A DNA stretch of 41,559 nucleotides from Prevotella sp. UBA4268. Its GTDB lineage: Bacteria; Bacteroidota; Bacteroidia; Bacteroidales; Bacteroidaceae. Numbering within the stretch: position 1 is the stretch's first letter; the number at the start of each line of letters is the position of its first letter. Made by a program: the position numbers and the translations under genes. The stretch lies in NCBI GenBank assembly GCA_002395135.1, contig DGWC01000077.1, forward strand, positions 57,205-98,763, read 5' to 3'. Of the stretch, positions 16,575-25,005 are shown one piece after another. Below the pieces are notes generated by a model. It was given only the letters and a program-made list of their open reading frames with translations. It did no database searches and was not told the origin of the DNA.

Positions 16575-18002
16575 TTAGAGTCGGCCTTCGCGCTTCAGCG
16601 TTTCCGTGAACTCGTCGATGCGCCGCATTTCCTGTGGGATGTCGATGCGCTGTGGGCAGTGGGATACACACTGTCCGCACTGGATGCAGTGGCTGGCCTG
16701 CCGGAGTTTGGGAACAGAACGGTCGTAGCCGATGAGGAACGCCCTGCGCCGCCGCCGGTATTCTGCGGCCTCCATGCTCTTCTTCTGCTCTTCGTCGGTG
16801 TGGGGCATGTTGCCTTCCTTGATGCACTTGTTGTAGTGAGAGAAGATGGCAGGGATGTCGATGCCGTAGGGGCAGGGCATGCAGTAGTTGCACTCGTTGC
16901 AGGGGATATTCTTCAGGTTATAGATGTCCTCGGCCACCTGCATGAGGAATTCGTTTTCCTCTTTGGATATGGGCTTGAGCGGCGAATAACTCAGGAGGTT
17001 GTCGCGCAGATGCTCCATGTAGGTCATACCGCTGAGCACCGTGAGCACGCCCTTGGGTGTTCCGGCATAGCGGAAAGCCCACGAGGCCACCGAGCGCTCG
17101 GGTTCGCGCTGCTTCATCTTCCTGACCACGGGGTCGGGCACGTTGGCAAGCCGTCCGCCCAGCAGCGGTTCCATGATCACGGCGGGTATGCCGCGCTTCT
17201 CCAGTTCTGCATAGAGATAGGATGCATCGGTGTTGCGCTTGTTGATTTCGTCGGCCCAGTCCCAGTCCAGATAGTTCAGTTCTATCTGTACGAAGTCCCA
17301 GTGATAGCGCCCCTCGTCGTGCCATTGCAGCAGCATGTCGAAAATCTCGATGTCGCCGTGATAGGAGAATCCGAGGTTGCGGATGCGCCCTTTCTGCTTC
17401 TGCTCTACGAGCCAGTCGAGAATGCCGTTGTCCATGTGGCGGGCATTGAAGGTTTCCTCGCTGTCCATGTCTTTCGAATCGCCGCCGATGCCGTGGAGCA
17501 GCAGATAGTCGATATAGTCAACCTGCAGTTCCTTGAGCGAGTTCTCAAACATCTCGATGGAGGCTTTGCGGCTCCAGGTTTCAGGCGAGAAGTTGCTCAG
17601 TTTGGTGGCCACGAAATACTTGTTGCGCGGATGGCGGTGCAGGGCGATACCTGTGCAACGCTCAGAGAGTCCCTTGCAGTAGGCAGGACTGGTGTCGAAA
17701 TAGTTCACACCGTGCTCAATGGCATAGTCCACCTGCTTGTTGATCATCTCTTGGTCGTAGTCGGCATCGGGATTCTCCCTGGGATTGCCGCCGCCCACCA
17801 CGGGCAGTCGCATCATGCCATAGCCCAGGAGCGACACCTTGTCGTGGGTGTTGGGGTTCACGCGGAAGGTCATCTTGTCCTTGGGCGGCTCCTGGCTTCC
17901 CGTTGTCTCGTTGGGGTTGCTGCCGTTCTTGCAGGCAGCGAGCAGTGCCGATGAAGCCACGGCGCTGCCTCCGAATATCTTGAGAAAATGTCTTCTGTCC
18001 AT
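16575..18002 (-). CDS. Aldo/keto reductase with C-terminal 2x[4Fe-4S] domain and Tat-like lipoprotein signal
   Basis: The 475-residue protein begins with a twin-arginine type signal (DRRHFLKIFGG) that ends in a lipobox (LLAAC, Cys24). The AKR barrel follows, with the catalytic tetrad visible: Asp and Tyr in NYFDTSPAY, Lys in FVATKLS, His in YLLLHGIGG. The C-terminal part has two ferredoxin-type clusters (CNECNYCMPCPYGIDIP and CIQCGQCVSHCPQRIDIP). It is likely an envelope-located oxidoreductase that exchanges electrons through its clusters. The membrane polyferredoxin encoded 34 nt upstream is the obvious partner. The substrate is unknown. Export by Tat depends on a TatC that cannot be seen here. 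Confidence 0.9.
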   Translation of the reverse strand: MDRRHFLKIFGGSAVASSALLAACKNGSNPNETTGSQEPPKDKMTFRVNPNTHDKVSLLGYGMMRLPVVGGGNPRENPDADYDQEMINKQVDYAIEHGVNYFDTSPAYCKGLSERCTGIALHRHPRNKYFVATKLSNFSPETWSRKASIEMFENSLKELQVDYIDYLLLHGIGGDSKDMDSEETFNARHMDNGILDWLVEQKQKGRIRNLGFSYHGDIEIFDMLLQWHDEGRYHWDFVQIELNYLDWDWADEINKRNTDASYLYAELEKRGIPAVIMEPLLGGRLANVPDPVVRKMKQREPERSVASWAFRYAGTPKGVLTVLSGMTYMEHLRDNLLSYSPLKPISKEENEFLMQVAEDIYNLKNIPCNECNYCMPCPYGIDIPAIFSHYNKCIKEGNMPHTDEEQKKSMEAAEYRRRRRAFLIGYDRSVPKLRQASHCIQCGQCVSHCPQRIDIPQEMRRIDEFTETLKREGRL

Positions 18003-18036
18003 ATATCAGTAGGGATAAAAGGGGTAATGATGGTGG

Positions 18037-19539
18037 TTAAACAGTGTGGTGCACCTCATGGCCTTCCACATAAATGGCACTGAACGGGCGCGCCGGGCAG
18101 AGATTCTCGCAGGCACCGCAGCCGATGCACTTCGACTCGTTCACGGCGGGAATCATCGGCGACATCTCGTCGTCTTCGTCGAGCGGCACCATCTCTATGG
18201 CTCCCGCAGGGCAGTGGCGCTCGCAGTTGCCGCACTCCACACCGTCGGTTACGGGGATGCAGTTCTTCTTCAGCCAAACGGCGTGGCCTATCTGTATGCC
18301 CGTCTTCTCTTCCAGAGTGATGGGCTTGATGGCTCCCGCAGGGCATACGCTGCTGCACTCGTTGCACTCCACACGGCAATAGCCGCGCTCATAACTCATG
18401 GTGGGCTGCATGAATGTCTGCAAGTCGGTTGATGGACGGAGCACCTCGTTGGGACATGCCGACACGCAGAGTTGGCAGGCGGTGCAGTGCTGCTGCATGT
18501 TCTTGGCCGAAAGCGAGCCCGGCGGCGTGATGGCAGTGGTGCGCTTGGGCGACACCTTGTCTTCTATTACGGCCAGTCCGCCGTCCACCTTCTTCTTCTC
18601 CTGTGCCAGTGCAGCGGCAGCGGTGGCCAGCGTGGCACCCATCACAAACGAGCGGCGGCCGGTGTCAACGCCCTTGTCGGCGGCCTCTGTGCTCTTTGCG
18701 GCCGTCTTCTCTTGCTTGGCAGGATGACCATGACCGTATGTCAATGCGCCGAACTTGCATTCTTTCAGACAGTTTCCGCACACCACGCAACGGCTGTAGT
18801 CCACCGTGTGCTGCTTATAGTCAATGCAGGCGGCCTTGCAGTTCTTGCTGCATTTCGAGCAGTTGCGGCACTTGTCCTCGTCGAAATGAATCTTCAGCCA
18901 CGAGAACCGCGAAAAGAAACTCAGGAATGTTCCCACCGGACACAGCGTGTTGCAATAGGTTCTGCCGCCCCGCCATGCCAGGATGAAGATGATGACGAAG
19001 GTGACGGCGGCCACCACCAGCGTGGGAATGCTCTTCACCCAGATGTCTGTGCTGTAGAAAGCATAACTGCCGAAATGCTCCGCCATGCCGGCGAGCACAT
19101 TGTTGCCCGCCTCATAGACGGGGCGCAGCAGATTGTTGGCCATGCGGCCATACGAACTATAGGGAGCCAGCAGCGCCACGAAGGCATTGATGCCTGCCGC
19201 GAGCGCCACCACGAAGAGAGCCAGCAGGCCGTAGCGCAGCCATCGCTTCTCCTTGGAATAGGCAAAACGGTTCTTCTTCCGCAAGCCGTGCATCCACGAG
19301 ATGATATCCTGCATCACGCCCAGCGGACAAACCACCGAGCAGTAGATGCGCCCGAAAATCAGCGTGACCACCAGCAGCACCGCCACCACCGCCACGTTCA
19401 TGGCGAGCAGCGCGGGCAGCAACTGCACCTTGGCCAGCCACCCAAACCAGGCATGCCATGCCCCGCTAATGTCGAGAAACAACAGCGTTATGGCAACGAA
19501 GGCCACCGCTGCTAAAACTATTCTGATGATTCTAAGCAT
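18037..19539 (-). CDS. Membrane polyferredoxin (NapH-like) fused to a second ferredoxin module
   Basis: I place the start at the ATG at 19539 (MLRIIRIVLA), because a good promoter (19563-19594) lies just upstream and an in-frame upstream ATG at 19629 would precede it. The protein then has 500 residues. Residues 1-190 have four or five membrane segments and the NapH-type motifs YCSVVCPLGVMQDI and YCNTLCPVGTFLSFF. Two clusters follow (CRNCSKCSKNC, CVVCGNCLKEC). At 295-313 there is a twin-arginine-like stretch (GRRSFVMGATLATAAAALA), then four more cluster sites (CTACQLCVSAC, CNECSSVC, CGNCERHC, CIGCGACENLC). It probably carries electrons through or along the inner membrane. It is the first gene of the operon with the aldo/keto reductase. 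Confidence 0.88.
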   Translation of the reverse strand: MLRIIRIVLAAVAFVAITLLFLDISGAWHAWFGWLAKVQLLPALLAMNVAVVAVLLVVTLIFGRIYCSVVCPLGVMQDIISWMHGLRKKNRFAYSKEKRWLRYGLLALFVVALAAGINAFVALLAPYSSYGRMANNLLRPVYEAGNNVLAGMAEHFGSYAFYSTDIWVKSIPTLVVAAVTFVIIFILAWRGGRTYCNTLCPVGTFLSFFSRFSWLKIHFDEDKCRNCSKCSKNCKAACIDYKQHTVDYSRCVVCGNCLKECKFGALTYGHGHPAKQEKTAAKSTEAADKGVDTGRRSFVMGATLATAAAALAQEKKKVDGGLAVIEDKVSPKRTTAITPPGSLSAKNMQQHCTACQLCVSACPNEVLRPSTDLQTFMQPTMSYERGYCRVECNECSSVCPAGAIKPITLEEKTGIQIGHAVWLKKNCIPVTDGVECGNCERHCPAGAIEMVPLDEDDEMSPMIPAVNESKCIGCGACENLCPARPFSAIYVEGHEVHHTV

Positions 19540-19562
19540 AATGTTTTGTATATTATCCGATG

Positions 19563-19594
19563 CAAAAATAACGAAAAAACGCCAACTATCCAAA
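19563..19594 (-). promoter_or_regulatory. Promoter of the polyferredoxin/AKR/cobQ operon
   Basis: On the minus strand, TTTG (19591-19594), a 20-nt spacer and TATTTTTG (19563-19570) fit the consensus. The start point would be near 19556, which supports the ATG at 19539. Confidence 0.7.
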
Positions 19595-19613
19595 AAACAG
19601 GTAAGAATTTTGC

Positions 19614-20966
19614 TTAAGCAAGTCCCCAATACAGATGCACATAACTGGCCAGCAGGTTCTTATATCCGAACACCGGCGTGTTGGTGGCATTGCCCAGCGC
19701 GTCGGCCACCCTCACCGGAAGCAGGGCCGAGCCGTCGGGCTCCACAATCGACGAATAGTGGAATTCATGTCCGCGCCATGTGCGCCCCTTCAGTTCAAAC
19801 GAGCGGTAGCCCAGATGCAGTCTCATGCCCACCATGGTGGCATCCTGCTGCAGCACCCCCGCCATGGGCCACGGCCTGCCTTCGCCGTCGATGATGCTGC
19901 GACACAGATACATCATTCCGCCGCACTCTGCCAGACAAGCCCCTCCGCGCTCCACATAGTCGGCCACGCTGCGGCGCATGCTCTCGTTGGCAGACAGTTG
20001 CTGTAAGAAAAACTCCGGATAGCCGCCCGGCAGATATACAAAGTCAACCCCCTGGGGCAGATGGCTGTCGCTCAGCGGCGAGAAAAACGTCACCCGTCCG
20101 CAGCGTTTCAGCGCGTCGATGTTCTCGCGATAAGTGAAATTGAACGCCGCGTCGCGGGCCACGGCAATGCTGCTGAACGGGAAGGGCTTGTCGCTTTCCG
20201 CCGTCCATGCCACCGTCGCCTCCTTTCCGCCGTTGTCAGCCACCGTCGCCGTTTCATTATTCGCCATCAACGCCTCATCGTCCGCCGTTTCGAAAATGCT
20301 CAAGTCCACATATTGCTCCACAGCCTGTGCCGCCCTCTCAATCATGGTCTCCATCGCCGTCCTGTTCTCCAGCGAGAGCCCCAGATGGCGCGACGGCACA
20401 GCCATGTCTTTGATGTGAGGAATCATGCCCAGACACGTCACCCCCGCATCCTTGCAGGCATCGCGCAGCAACCGGGCGTGGCGCTCCGAACCCACGTGAT
20501 TGAAAACCACATACAGAGGTCTGCTGCCTAAACCCTCGCAAAGTCCCTCGCCGCCGAAACCACGGTAGCCCCACAGCAGGGGTGCCGCGCTGTAGGCCAT
20601 GCTCTTGGCGTTCACCGTCAGGATGACGGGCAGATTGAGCATCGCCGCTATCTCAGCACTGCTGCCGTGCCAGCGGTTGAAACCGTCATACAGCCCCATC
20701 ACGCCCTCCACGATGCACACGTCGGCATCCTTACTGTAGTGGTCAAACACCTTTTTCAGGTGAGCACTCTCGGCAAACCAGGCATCCAGGTTCACGCTCT
20801 CGTGTCCGCATGCCATCTGGTGATATTGCGTGTCAATATAGTCGGGTCCGCATTTAAACGGTTGCACCGTCATCCCTCTGCGGCTCAGTGCGCGCAGCAG
20901 TCCCGCCGTGATCGTGGTTTTGCCGCATCCCGAATTAGTGGCTCCAATCAGAAACTTCCTCATCAT
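19614..20966 (-). CDS. cbiA: Cobyrinic acid a,c-diamide synthase
   Basis: The enzyme amidates the a and c carboxylates of cobyrinate (or hydrogenobyrinate) with glutamine and ATP. I start it at 20966 (MMRKFLIGATNSG), because AAAGGAGAG lies just before this ATG and a perfect -7 box (20983-20990) covers the alternative upstream ATG at 20993. The N-terminal domain has GATNSGCGKTTITAGLLRAL and FKCGPDYID. The C-terminal amidotransferase domain has the nucleophile in CLAECGGMMYL and a WRGHEFHYS block. The product is about 450 residues, normal for CbiA/CobB. The leader is short and holds no cobalamin riboswitch. Confidence 0.93.
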   Translation of the reverse strand: MMRKFLIGATNSGCGKTTITAGLLRALSRRGMTVQPFKCGPDYIDTQYHQMACGHESVNLDAWFAESAHLKKVFDHYSKDADVCIVEGVMGLYDGFNRWHGSSAEIAAMLNLPVILTVNAKSMAYSAAPLLWGYRGFGGEGLCEGLGSRPLYVVFNHVGSERHARLLRDACKDAGVTCLGMIPHIKDMAVPSRHLGLSLENRTAMETMIERAAQAVEQYVDLSIFETADDEALMANNETATVADNGGKEATVAWTAESDKPFPFSSIAVARDAAFNFTYRENIDALKRCGRVTFFSPLSDSHLPQGVDFVYLPGGYPEFFLQQLSANESMRRSVADYVERGGACLAECGGMMYLCRSIIDGEGRPWPMAGVLQQDATMVGMRLHLGYRSFELKGRTWRGHEFHYSSIVEPDGSALLPVRVADALGNATNTPVFGYKNLLASYVHLYWGLA

Positions 20967-20982
20967 TCTCTCCTTTTGTGGG

Positions 20983-20990
20983 CAAAGATA
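20983..20990 (-). promoter_or_regulatory. -7 element of cbiA
   Basis: TATCTTTG on the minus strand is a perfect -7 box, 17 nt above the chosen start. A TTTG at the expected -33 distance is not evident. Confidence 0.55.
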
Positions 20991-21230
20991 CAAAAACTTT
21001 GCTTAAAGTCACACTAAGTTTGAGAGAAAAAAACACGGCGAATCAAATATGCATGATTGAGACCTGTTTCCTGCCTTTGTTGAATGCAGGCCGTGCGATG
21101 ATGCAGTTGTGACAGGCGATGACGGGACTTCGCCGCGGGCTGGATTGCTGGGGCGGAACGGTATTGCTTTTTTGGCTATCTGTGTGCATGTTTTTTCGGA
21201 AAGCCTGCTCAGGCGGTGACTTTTGCTTGA

Positions 21231-21264
21231 AAGTGTTTTCTGCTCAGAAGTGTTTTCTGCTCAG
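21231..21264. repeat. 17-bp direct tandem repeat at the end of the esterase gene
   Basis: AAGTGTTTTCTGCTCAG occurs twice without a gap. The second copy runs over the stop codon of the minus-strand esterase (21261-21263). This looks like a recent local duplication or slippage event at the 3' end. Confidence 0.85.
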
Positions 21265-22424
21265 AGGTTTTTCTGGAAGAATTCCAGGGTTCTTTGCTGT
21301 GCTTTCAGCGGACAACTGTGGGGGATGTCCCACAATTCGGTGGTGAGGTTCTGGTCGGCATGCTGGCTCTGCCACACGCTGTGCATTTGGCTAAAGGCCT
21401 TCTCCACGCCTGGCACGGGAAAGAGTTTGTCTTTCGCACCGTTGATGAAGAGCATGGGCTTGGGGCATGCCAGACTGGCAATGTGGGGATAGTCCATCCA
21501 GCGGCGCAGTCCGGGCAGACAGTTGGCAAAGCCGCCGTTTTCCGACCGCCCGTATTTCCAGGTCATCTGCACGTCGGTGGTCACCATCCAGCAGATGGCG
21601 GCTCCCGCCTTGATATGGTCGCTCAGGGCGGAAAGCATCCAGGCGCGGTAGGCTCCCATGGAGCAGCCCACGCAGCCTATGCGGTTGGCATCCACGCAGG
21701 GCAGCGATGCCAGGAATTCGGTGGAGCGGATATCATCGTAGGTCATATAGGCGCTCAGGTCAACGCCGTACATCATCATGTTTCCGGCTATCATGTCGTA
21801 CTTGCTGCGGTCTACACCCTCTTCACGTCCGCGGTCGCCCCACAGGGGAGCGTCGATGGAAAACACCACGTAGCCGTTTCGGGCCAGATAGTCGCCGAAA
21901 TATTGTCCGTCGTAAAGGTTGTCCACCCACGCATCGGCATCTTTTAAAACGTCATCGCTCACTCCAAAGGGGCGTATCATCTTTTCCTTGCCGATGAAGA
22001 GATGGGCTCCGTGGTCGTGAAGGGCGTTGACGGCGGGAAAGGGTCCGTTGCCGTCGGGGATGAGCAGCAGTGCCTCCACACGATAGTATTCCGACAGATT
22101 GAAGGCTATGCGTTGCGCCTTGTAGCCGTCGCGCTGCTCCTCGGCAATGATCTGCATGTCGTATTGCTTGGGTGCGGGCGGCGGGGTGAGCATGCACTCG
22201 AACACTTTCTGGCGGGCGGCTTTCTTCCACCGTTTGAAATTCTTTATCTTGCTGTTGCCCCATGCCAGGGGATAGTGGAGGTCGGCAATGAGTTGCTCGG
22301 CATATTTGGGCAGGTTTTTGTAATACTCATAGTTGTCGCGCTTCTGTGCACTGGCTGTTGCCGACAGCAGCAGGGCTGCGGCCAGGAGGACAAACGTGGT
22401 TCTCTTCATACGGAATACATTCAT
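21261..22424 (-). CDS. Secreted alpha/beta-hydrolase (acetylesterase-like)
   Basis: I place the start at the ATG at 22424 (MNVFRMKRTTFVLL) or, equally plausible, at 22409 (MKRTTF). Both give a signal peptide ending ATASAQ; residues further upstream look non-coding. The mature protein of about 365 residues is an alpha/beta-hydrolase. The nucleophile is in GCVGCSMGAYRAW (around residue 250), the acid in NGAKDKLFPVPG (around 325) and the His in WDIPHSCP (around 365). It resembles the Bacteroidetes abhydrolase family related to acetylxylan esterases. The likely reaction is ester cleavage on sugars. It is transcribed away from a second secreted esterase (22598). Confidence 0.85.
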   Translation of the reverse strand: MNVFRMKRTTFVLLAAALLLSATASAQKRDNYEYYKNLPKYAEQLIADLHYPLAWGNSKIKNFKRWKKAARQKVFECMLTPPPAPKQYDMQIIAEEQRDGYKAQRIAFNLSEYYRVEALLLIPDGNGPFPAVNALHDHGAHLFIGKEKMIRPFGVSDDVLKDADAWVDNLYDGQYFGDYLARNGYVVFSIDAPLWGDRGREEGVDRSKYDMIAGNMMMYGVDLSAYMTYDDIRSTEFLASLPCVDANRIGCVGCSMGAYRAWMLSALSDHIKAGAAICWMVTTDVQMTWKYGRSENGGFANCLPGLRRWMDYPHIASLACPKPMLFINGAKDKLFPVPGVEKAFSQMHSVWQSQHADQNLTTELWDIPHSCPLKAQQRTLEFFQKNL

Positions 22425-22504
22425 TTTTTGATAAGACGGGCTTGTTTTTATTAAAAAACACTTGCTGCGCCAGGCGCATGGCAAGTCGGCGGGTAATAGT
22501 TTTG

Positions 22505-22512
22505 CAAATTTA
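22505..22512 (-). promoter_or_regulatory. Probable -7 element of the 21261-22424 esterase
   Basis: TAAATTTG on the minus strand fits TAnnTTTG. No good -33 is seen. The leader would be about 75 nt. Confidence 0.4.
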
Positions 22513-22557
22513 CGAAGAAAAAACCAGAACAGATGTGCTTTTACCCGTTTTTTTTCT

Positions 22558-22565
22558 TACATTTG
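22558..22565 (+). promoter_or_regulatory. -7 element of the CE7-like esterase gene
   Basis: TACATTTG fits TAnnTTTG and lies 32 nt before the ATG at 22598. The -33 region has only a weak TGTG (22534-22537, 20-nt spacer). The two divergent esterase promoters lie within 60 bp. Confidence 0.5.
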
Positions 22566-22597
22566 CAGGCAGAAACAACATTAAATCTACTAAAACA

Positions 22598-23908
22598 ATG
22601 AAGAAGTATCTGTTTTTTCTTGTATCGGCGATGGCAGCAGTGATGGCCATGGCCGAGAATTACCCTTATCGCAGCGACTATCTGTGGGTGACCGTTCCCG
22701 ACCATGCCGACTGGACTTACCAGACGGGCGAAAAGGCCACCATTGAGGTGCAGTTTTATAAGTATGGCATTCCGCGCGAGGGCGTGGTGACGTATGGCGT
22801 GGGCAACGATATGCTGGAAGACGACCAGACGGGGAGTGTGAAACTGAAGAACGGGCGCGCACATATTAATATAGGTACGCGAAAGACTCCCGGTTTCCGC
22901 GACCTGCGACTGAATATCAACGTCGACGGCAAGGAATACAGCCACCACATCAAGGTGGGATTCTCTGTCGACGACATCAAGCCCTACACGCAGGAGCCGC
23001 AGGATTTCCGCGCTTTCTGGAACAGCAGCAAGCAGGAGGCCGCAAAGTTTCCGCTCACCTATTCCAAGAAACTGGCTCCCGAATACTGCACCGACAAGGT
23101 GGACTGCTATCTGGTTCGCCTGCAGTTGGACCGCCGCGGTCAGTGCATCTATGGCTATCTGTTCTATCCCAAGGGTGCAAAGAAGGGCAGCCATCCCGTG
23201 GTGATGTGTCCGCCGGGGGCCGGTGTGAAGACCATCAAGCAGCCTTTGCGCCACAAATACTATGCAGAAAACGGGTTCATCCGTCTGGAGATAGAGATTC
23301 ACGGCCTGAACCCCACCATGACCGACGAGCAGTTCCAGGAAATCAGCACGTCGCTGAACAACGGCAACAACGGCTATCTTGAGAACGGGCTCGACCATCG
23401 CGACAACTATTACATGAAGCATGTCTATCTGGCTTGTGTGCGGTGCATCGACCTGCTCACGTCACTGCCCGAGTGGGACGGCAGGAATGTGGCCGTGCAG
23501 GGCGGCAGTCAGGGCGGTGCCTTGGCGATTGTCACGGCCGGACTCGATGAGAGGGTGACGCTTTGCGTGGCCAATCACCCCGCGTTGAGCGACATGGCGG
23601 GCTATGTGGAGAAGGGGCGCACGGGCGGCTATCCGCATTTCAATCACATGAACCACATGCTCACTCCCGAGAAAATCAAGGTGATGGCCTATTATGACGT
23701 GGTGAACTTCGCCCGTTATGTGAAGGCAAAGACTTATCTCACGTGGGGATTCAACGACGTTACCTGTCCGCCCACCACCAGTTATGCCGTATGGAACACG
23801 CTGACATGCGAGAAAGAGCCGCTCATCACGCCCATTAACGAGCACTGGACGAGCGACGAAACGGAGTATGGGCAGATGGAATGGATCAAGAAAAACCTTT
23901 CGAGATAA
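22598..23908 (+). CDS. Secreted acetyl xylan esterase (CE7/AXE1-like)
   Basis: The start at 22598 (MKKYLFFLVSAMAAVMAMAE) gives a clean signal peptide; sequence upstream in the same frame overlaps the promoter. The 436-residue protein has an N-terminal beta-sandwich domain (about 20-130) followed by an AXE1 alpha/beta-hydrolase. The nucleophile Ser is in QGGSQGGALAI (about 303), followed by NHPALSDMAG. The acid is in TWGFNDVTCPP (about 386) and the His in INEHWT (about 414). CE7 enzymes remove acetyl groups from xylan oligomers and other acetylated compounds. It is followed by a strong bidirectional terminator. Confidence 0.9.
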   Translation: MKKYLFFLVSAMAAVMAMAENYPYRSDYLWVTVPDHADWTYQTGEKATIEVQFYKYGIPREGVVTYGVGNDMLEDDQTGSVKLKNGRAHINIGTRKTPGFRDLRLNINVDGKEYSHHIKVGFSVDDIKPYTQEPQDFRAFWNSSKQEAAKFPLTYSKKLAPEYCTDKVDCYLVRLQLDRRGQCIYGYLFYPKGAKKGSHPVVMCPPGAGVKTIKQPLRHKYYAENGFIRLEIEIHGLNPTMTDEQFQEISTSLNNGNNGYLENGLDHRDNYYMKHVYLACVRCIDLLTSLPEWDGRNVAVQGGSQGGALAIVTAGLDERVTLCVANHPALSDMAGYVEKGRTGGYPHFNHMNHMLTPEKIKVMAYYDVVNFARYVKAKTYLTWGFNDVTCPPTTSYAVWNTLTCEKEPLITPINEHWTSDETEYGQMEWIKKNLSR

Positions 23909-23954
23909 GGGGAGAAAGGTGAGTGAAGAACGTTTGGAGTGAACGAAGATAATT

Positions 23955-23981
23955 AGAGGTGAGATAATTGTTCTCACCTCT
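23955..23981. terminator. Bidirectional terminator between esterase and DUF3108 genes
   Basis: AGAGGTGAGA (23955-23964) pairs perfectly with TCTCACCTCT (23972-23981) around a 7-nt loop, with T-rich sequence after it on the plus strand. It serves the plus-strand esterase and probably the convergent DUF3108 gene, which ends at 23986. Confidence 0.85.
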
Positions 23982-23985
23982 TGTT

Positions 23986-24834
23986 TTATTTCACGATGCA
24001 GTCCACGGGATTGCGGTTGCCGCGCATGCTGGTAAGGAAGGCCTTGGCCGAGCCGAAGCGCAGGAACATGTCGAGGCGCACGGGGATGTGGTTGTCGTCG
24101 TCGGTGACATAGAAGCGCACAATCTCCTTGTATTTCCCGTTCTCCTTTTCCATATACGACAGTTCCAGACAGCGGTATTTCTTGTTGTTGTCGGCCTTGA
24201 TGGTGCTCTTGCCGCGATAGCGCAACTGTGCCGGGTCTATGCTGTTTCCGTCGGCAATGGGGATGTTCACCACGTGGCCTTTCTTCCATCCCTCGGGACT
24301 GAAACTGCGTGCGCGCAGGAAGATGTTCAGCATGTCGTAGACACATTCCTCGCAGAAATTGTTGATGGTCTTGCTCGAGCCGTCTTTGTTCAGTCGGCGC
24401 TGGGTGAGTGCCACGCCGCCGTTCTTGTAGTTATACCACACTTCGTCCACGGTGTAGCGGTTTCCCTCGCGCGCACCCTTGCGGAAATAGAGCGGTGCCA
24501 TGTCGAGTGTGCTGTAGCAGAGCAGCGTGTCGCGCAATACAAACATCTCGTCCACCTTGTTGTTGCCGCGGGTGGTGAGGCTGGCGCGATAGGCATCCTT
24601 GCCCTTGTAGTGGCTCTGCACGGTGTACATGGATGCCGATCCGGCCTTCACCCATACGAATTTCCAGTTGTAATAGAGGTTATACGACAGGAATTCTCCG
24701 CCCTTGAAAGCCGTGTTCTTGAATGTGCATTGTGCCGATGCTCCCATTGTGCCGAGCACGAAGAGCATGAGCGTGGCGATGCCGCCGCGTATTTTCTGGC
24801 TGAGGATGCTATGGTTGCTTGTTTTCATTGTCAT
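23986..24834 (-). CDS. DUF3108 family secreted protein
   Basis: This 282-residue protein has a signal peptide (TLMLFVLGTMGASAQ) and a DUF3108 domain. The family pattern is visible in FKGGEFLSYNLYYNWKFVWV, in EGNRYTVDEVWYN and in the final HIPVRLDMFLRFGSAKAFL, where a fatty-acid-binding-like beta-barrel is expected. The function of the family is unknown; an envelope role is likely. An unusual pair of cysteines, NNFCEECVYD, sits near residue 156. The gene follows the Ig-like lipoprotein gene on the same strand after 171 nt, with no clear promoter between. Confidence 0.85.
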   Translation of the reverse strand: MTMKTSNHSILSQKIRGGIATLMLFVLGTMGASAQCTFKNTAFKGGEFLSYNLYYNWKFVWVKAGSASMYTVQSHYKGKDAYRASLTTRGNNKVDEMFVLRDTLLCYSTLDMAPLYFRKGAREGNRYTVDEVWYNYKNGGVALTQRRLNKDGSSKTINNFCEECVYDMLNIFLRARSFSPEGWKKGHVVNIPIADGNSIDPAQLRYRGKSTIKADNNKKYRCLELSYMEKENGKYKEIVRFYVTDDDNHIPVRLDMFLRFGSAKAFLTSMRGNRNPVDCIVK

Positions 24835-25005
24835 GCTTTGAATGTTTGTTTATACTTCGTTGAAAAATAAGTGTCAGCAGAAACGATGCTTCGTTGGCTG
24901 CGCTTTCATTATTGTTGATGCAGAAACGGGCAAAACGTTTAAAAGTCTCCGCCCTTTATTGCCGGCCGACGCACTTGTCGGAGCCTGTCTGTTTCACTCT
25001 TTCGT

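Noticed and set aside
16659..17954. Open frame of 431 codons on the plus strand opposite the aldo/keto reductase
   Set aside because: It is a shadow of a gene with clear catalytic and cluster motifs and has no start signals or domain of its own.
19540..19629. N-terminal extension of the polyferredoxin from an ATG at 19629
   Set aside because: The extension (MGTCLSKILTCFLDSW) covers the promoter and its start overlaps the end of cbiA. The ATG at 19539 gives a normal membrane-protein start.
20967..21010. Cobalamin riboswitch upstream of cbiA
   Set aside because: The distance between the -7 box and the start is too short for such a riboswitch.
24960..25000. Terminator after the Ig-like lipoprotein gene
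   Set aside because: A small CCGAC/GTCGG inverted repeat is present, but no T-run follows on the minus strand, so it was not called.
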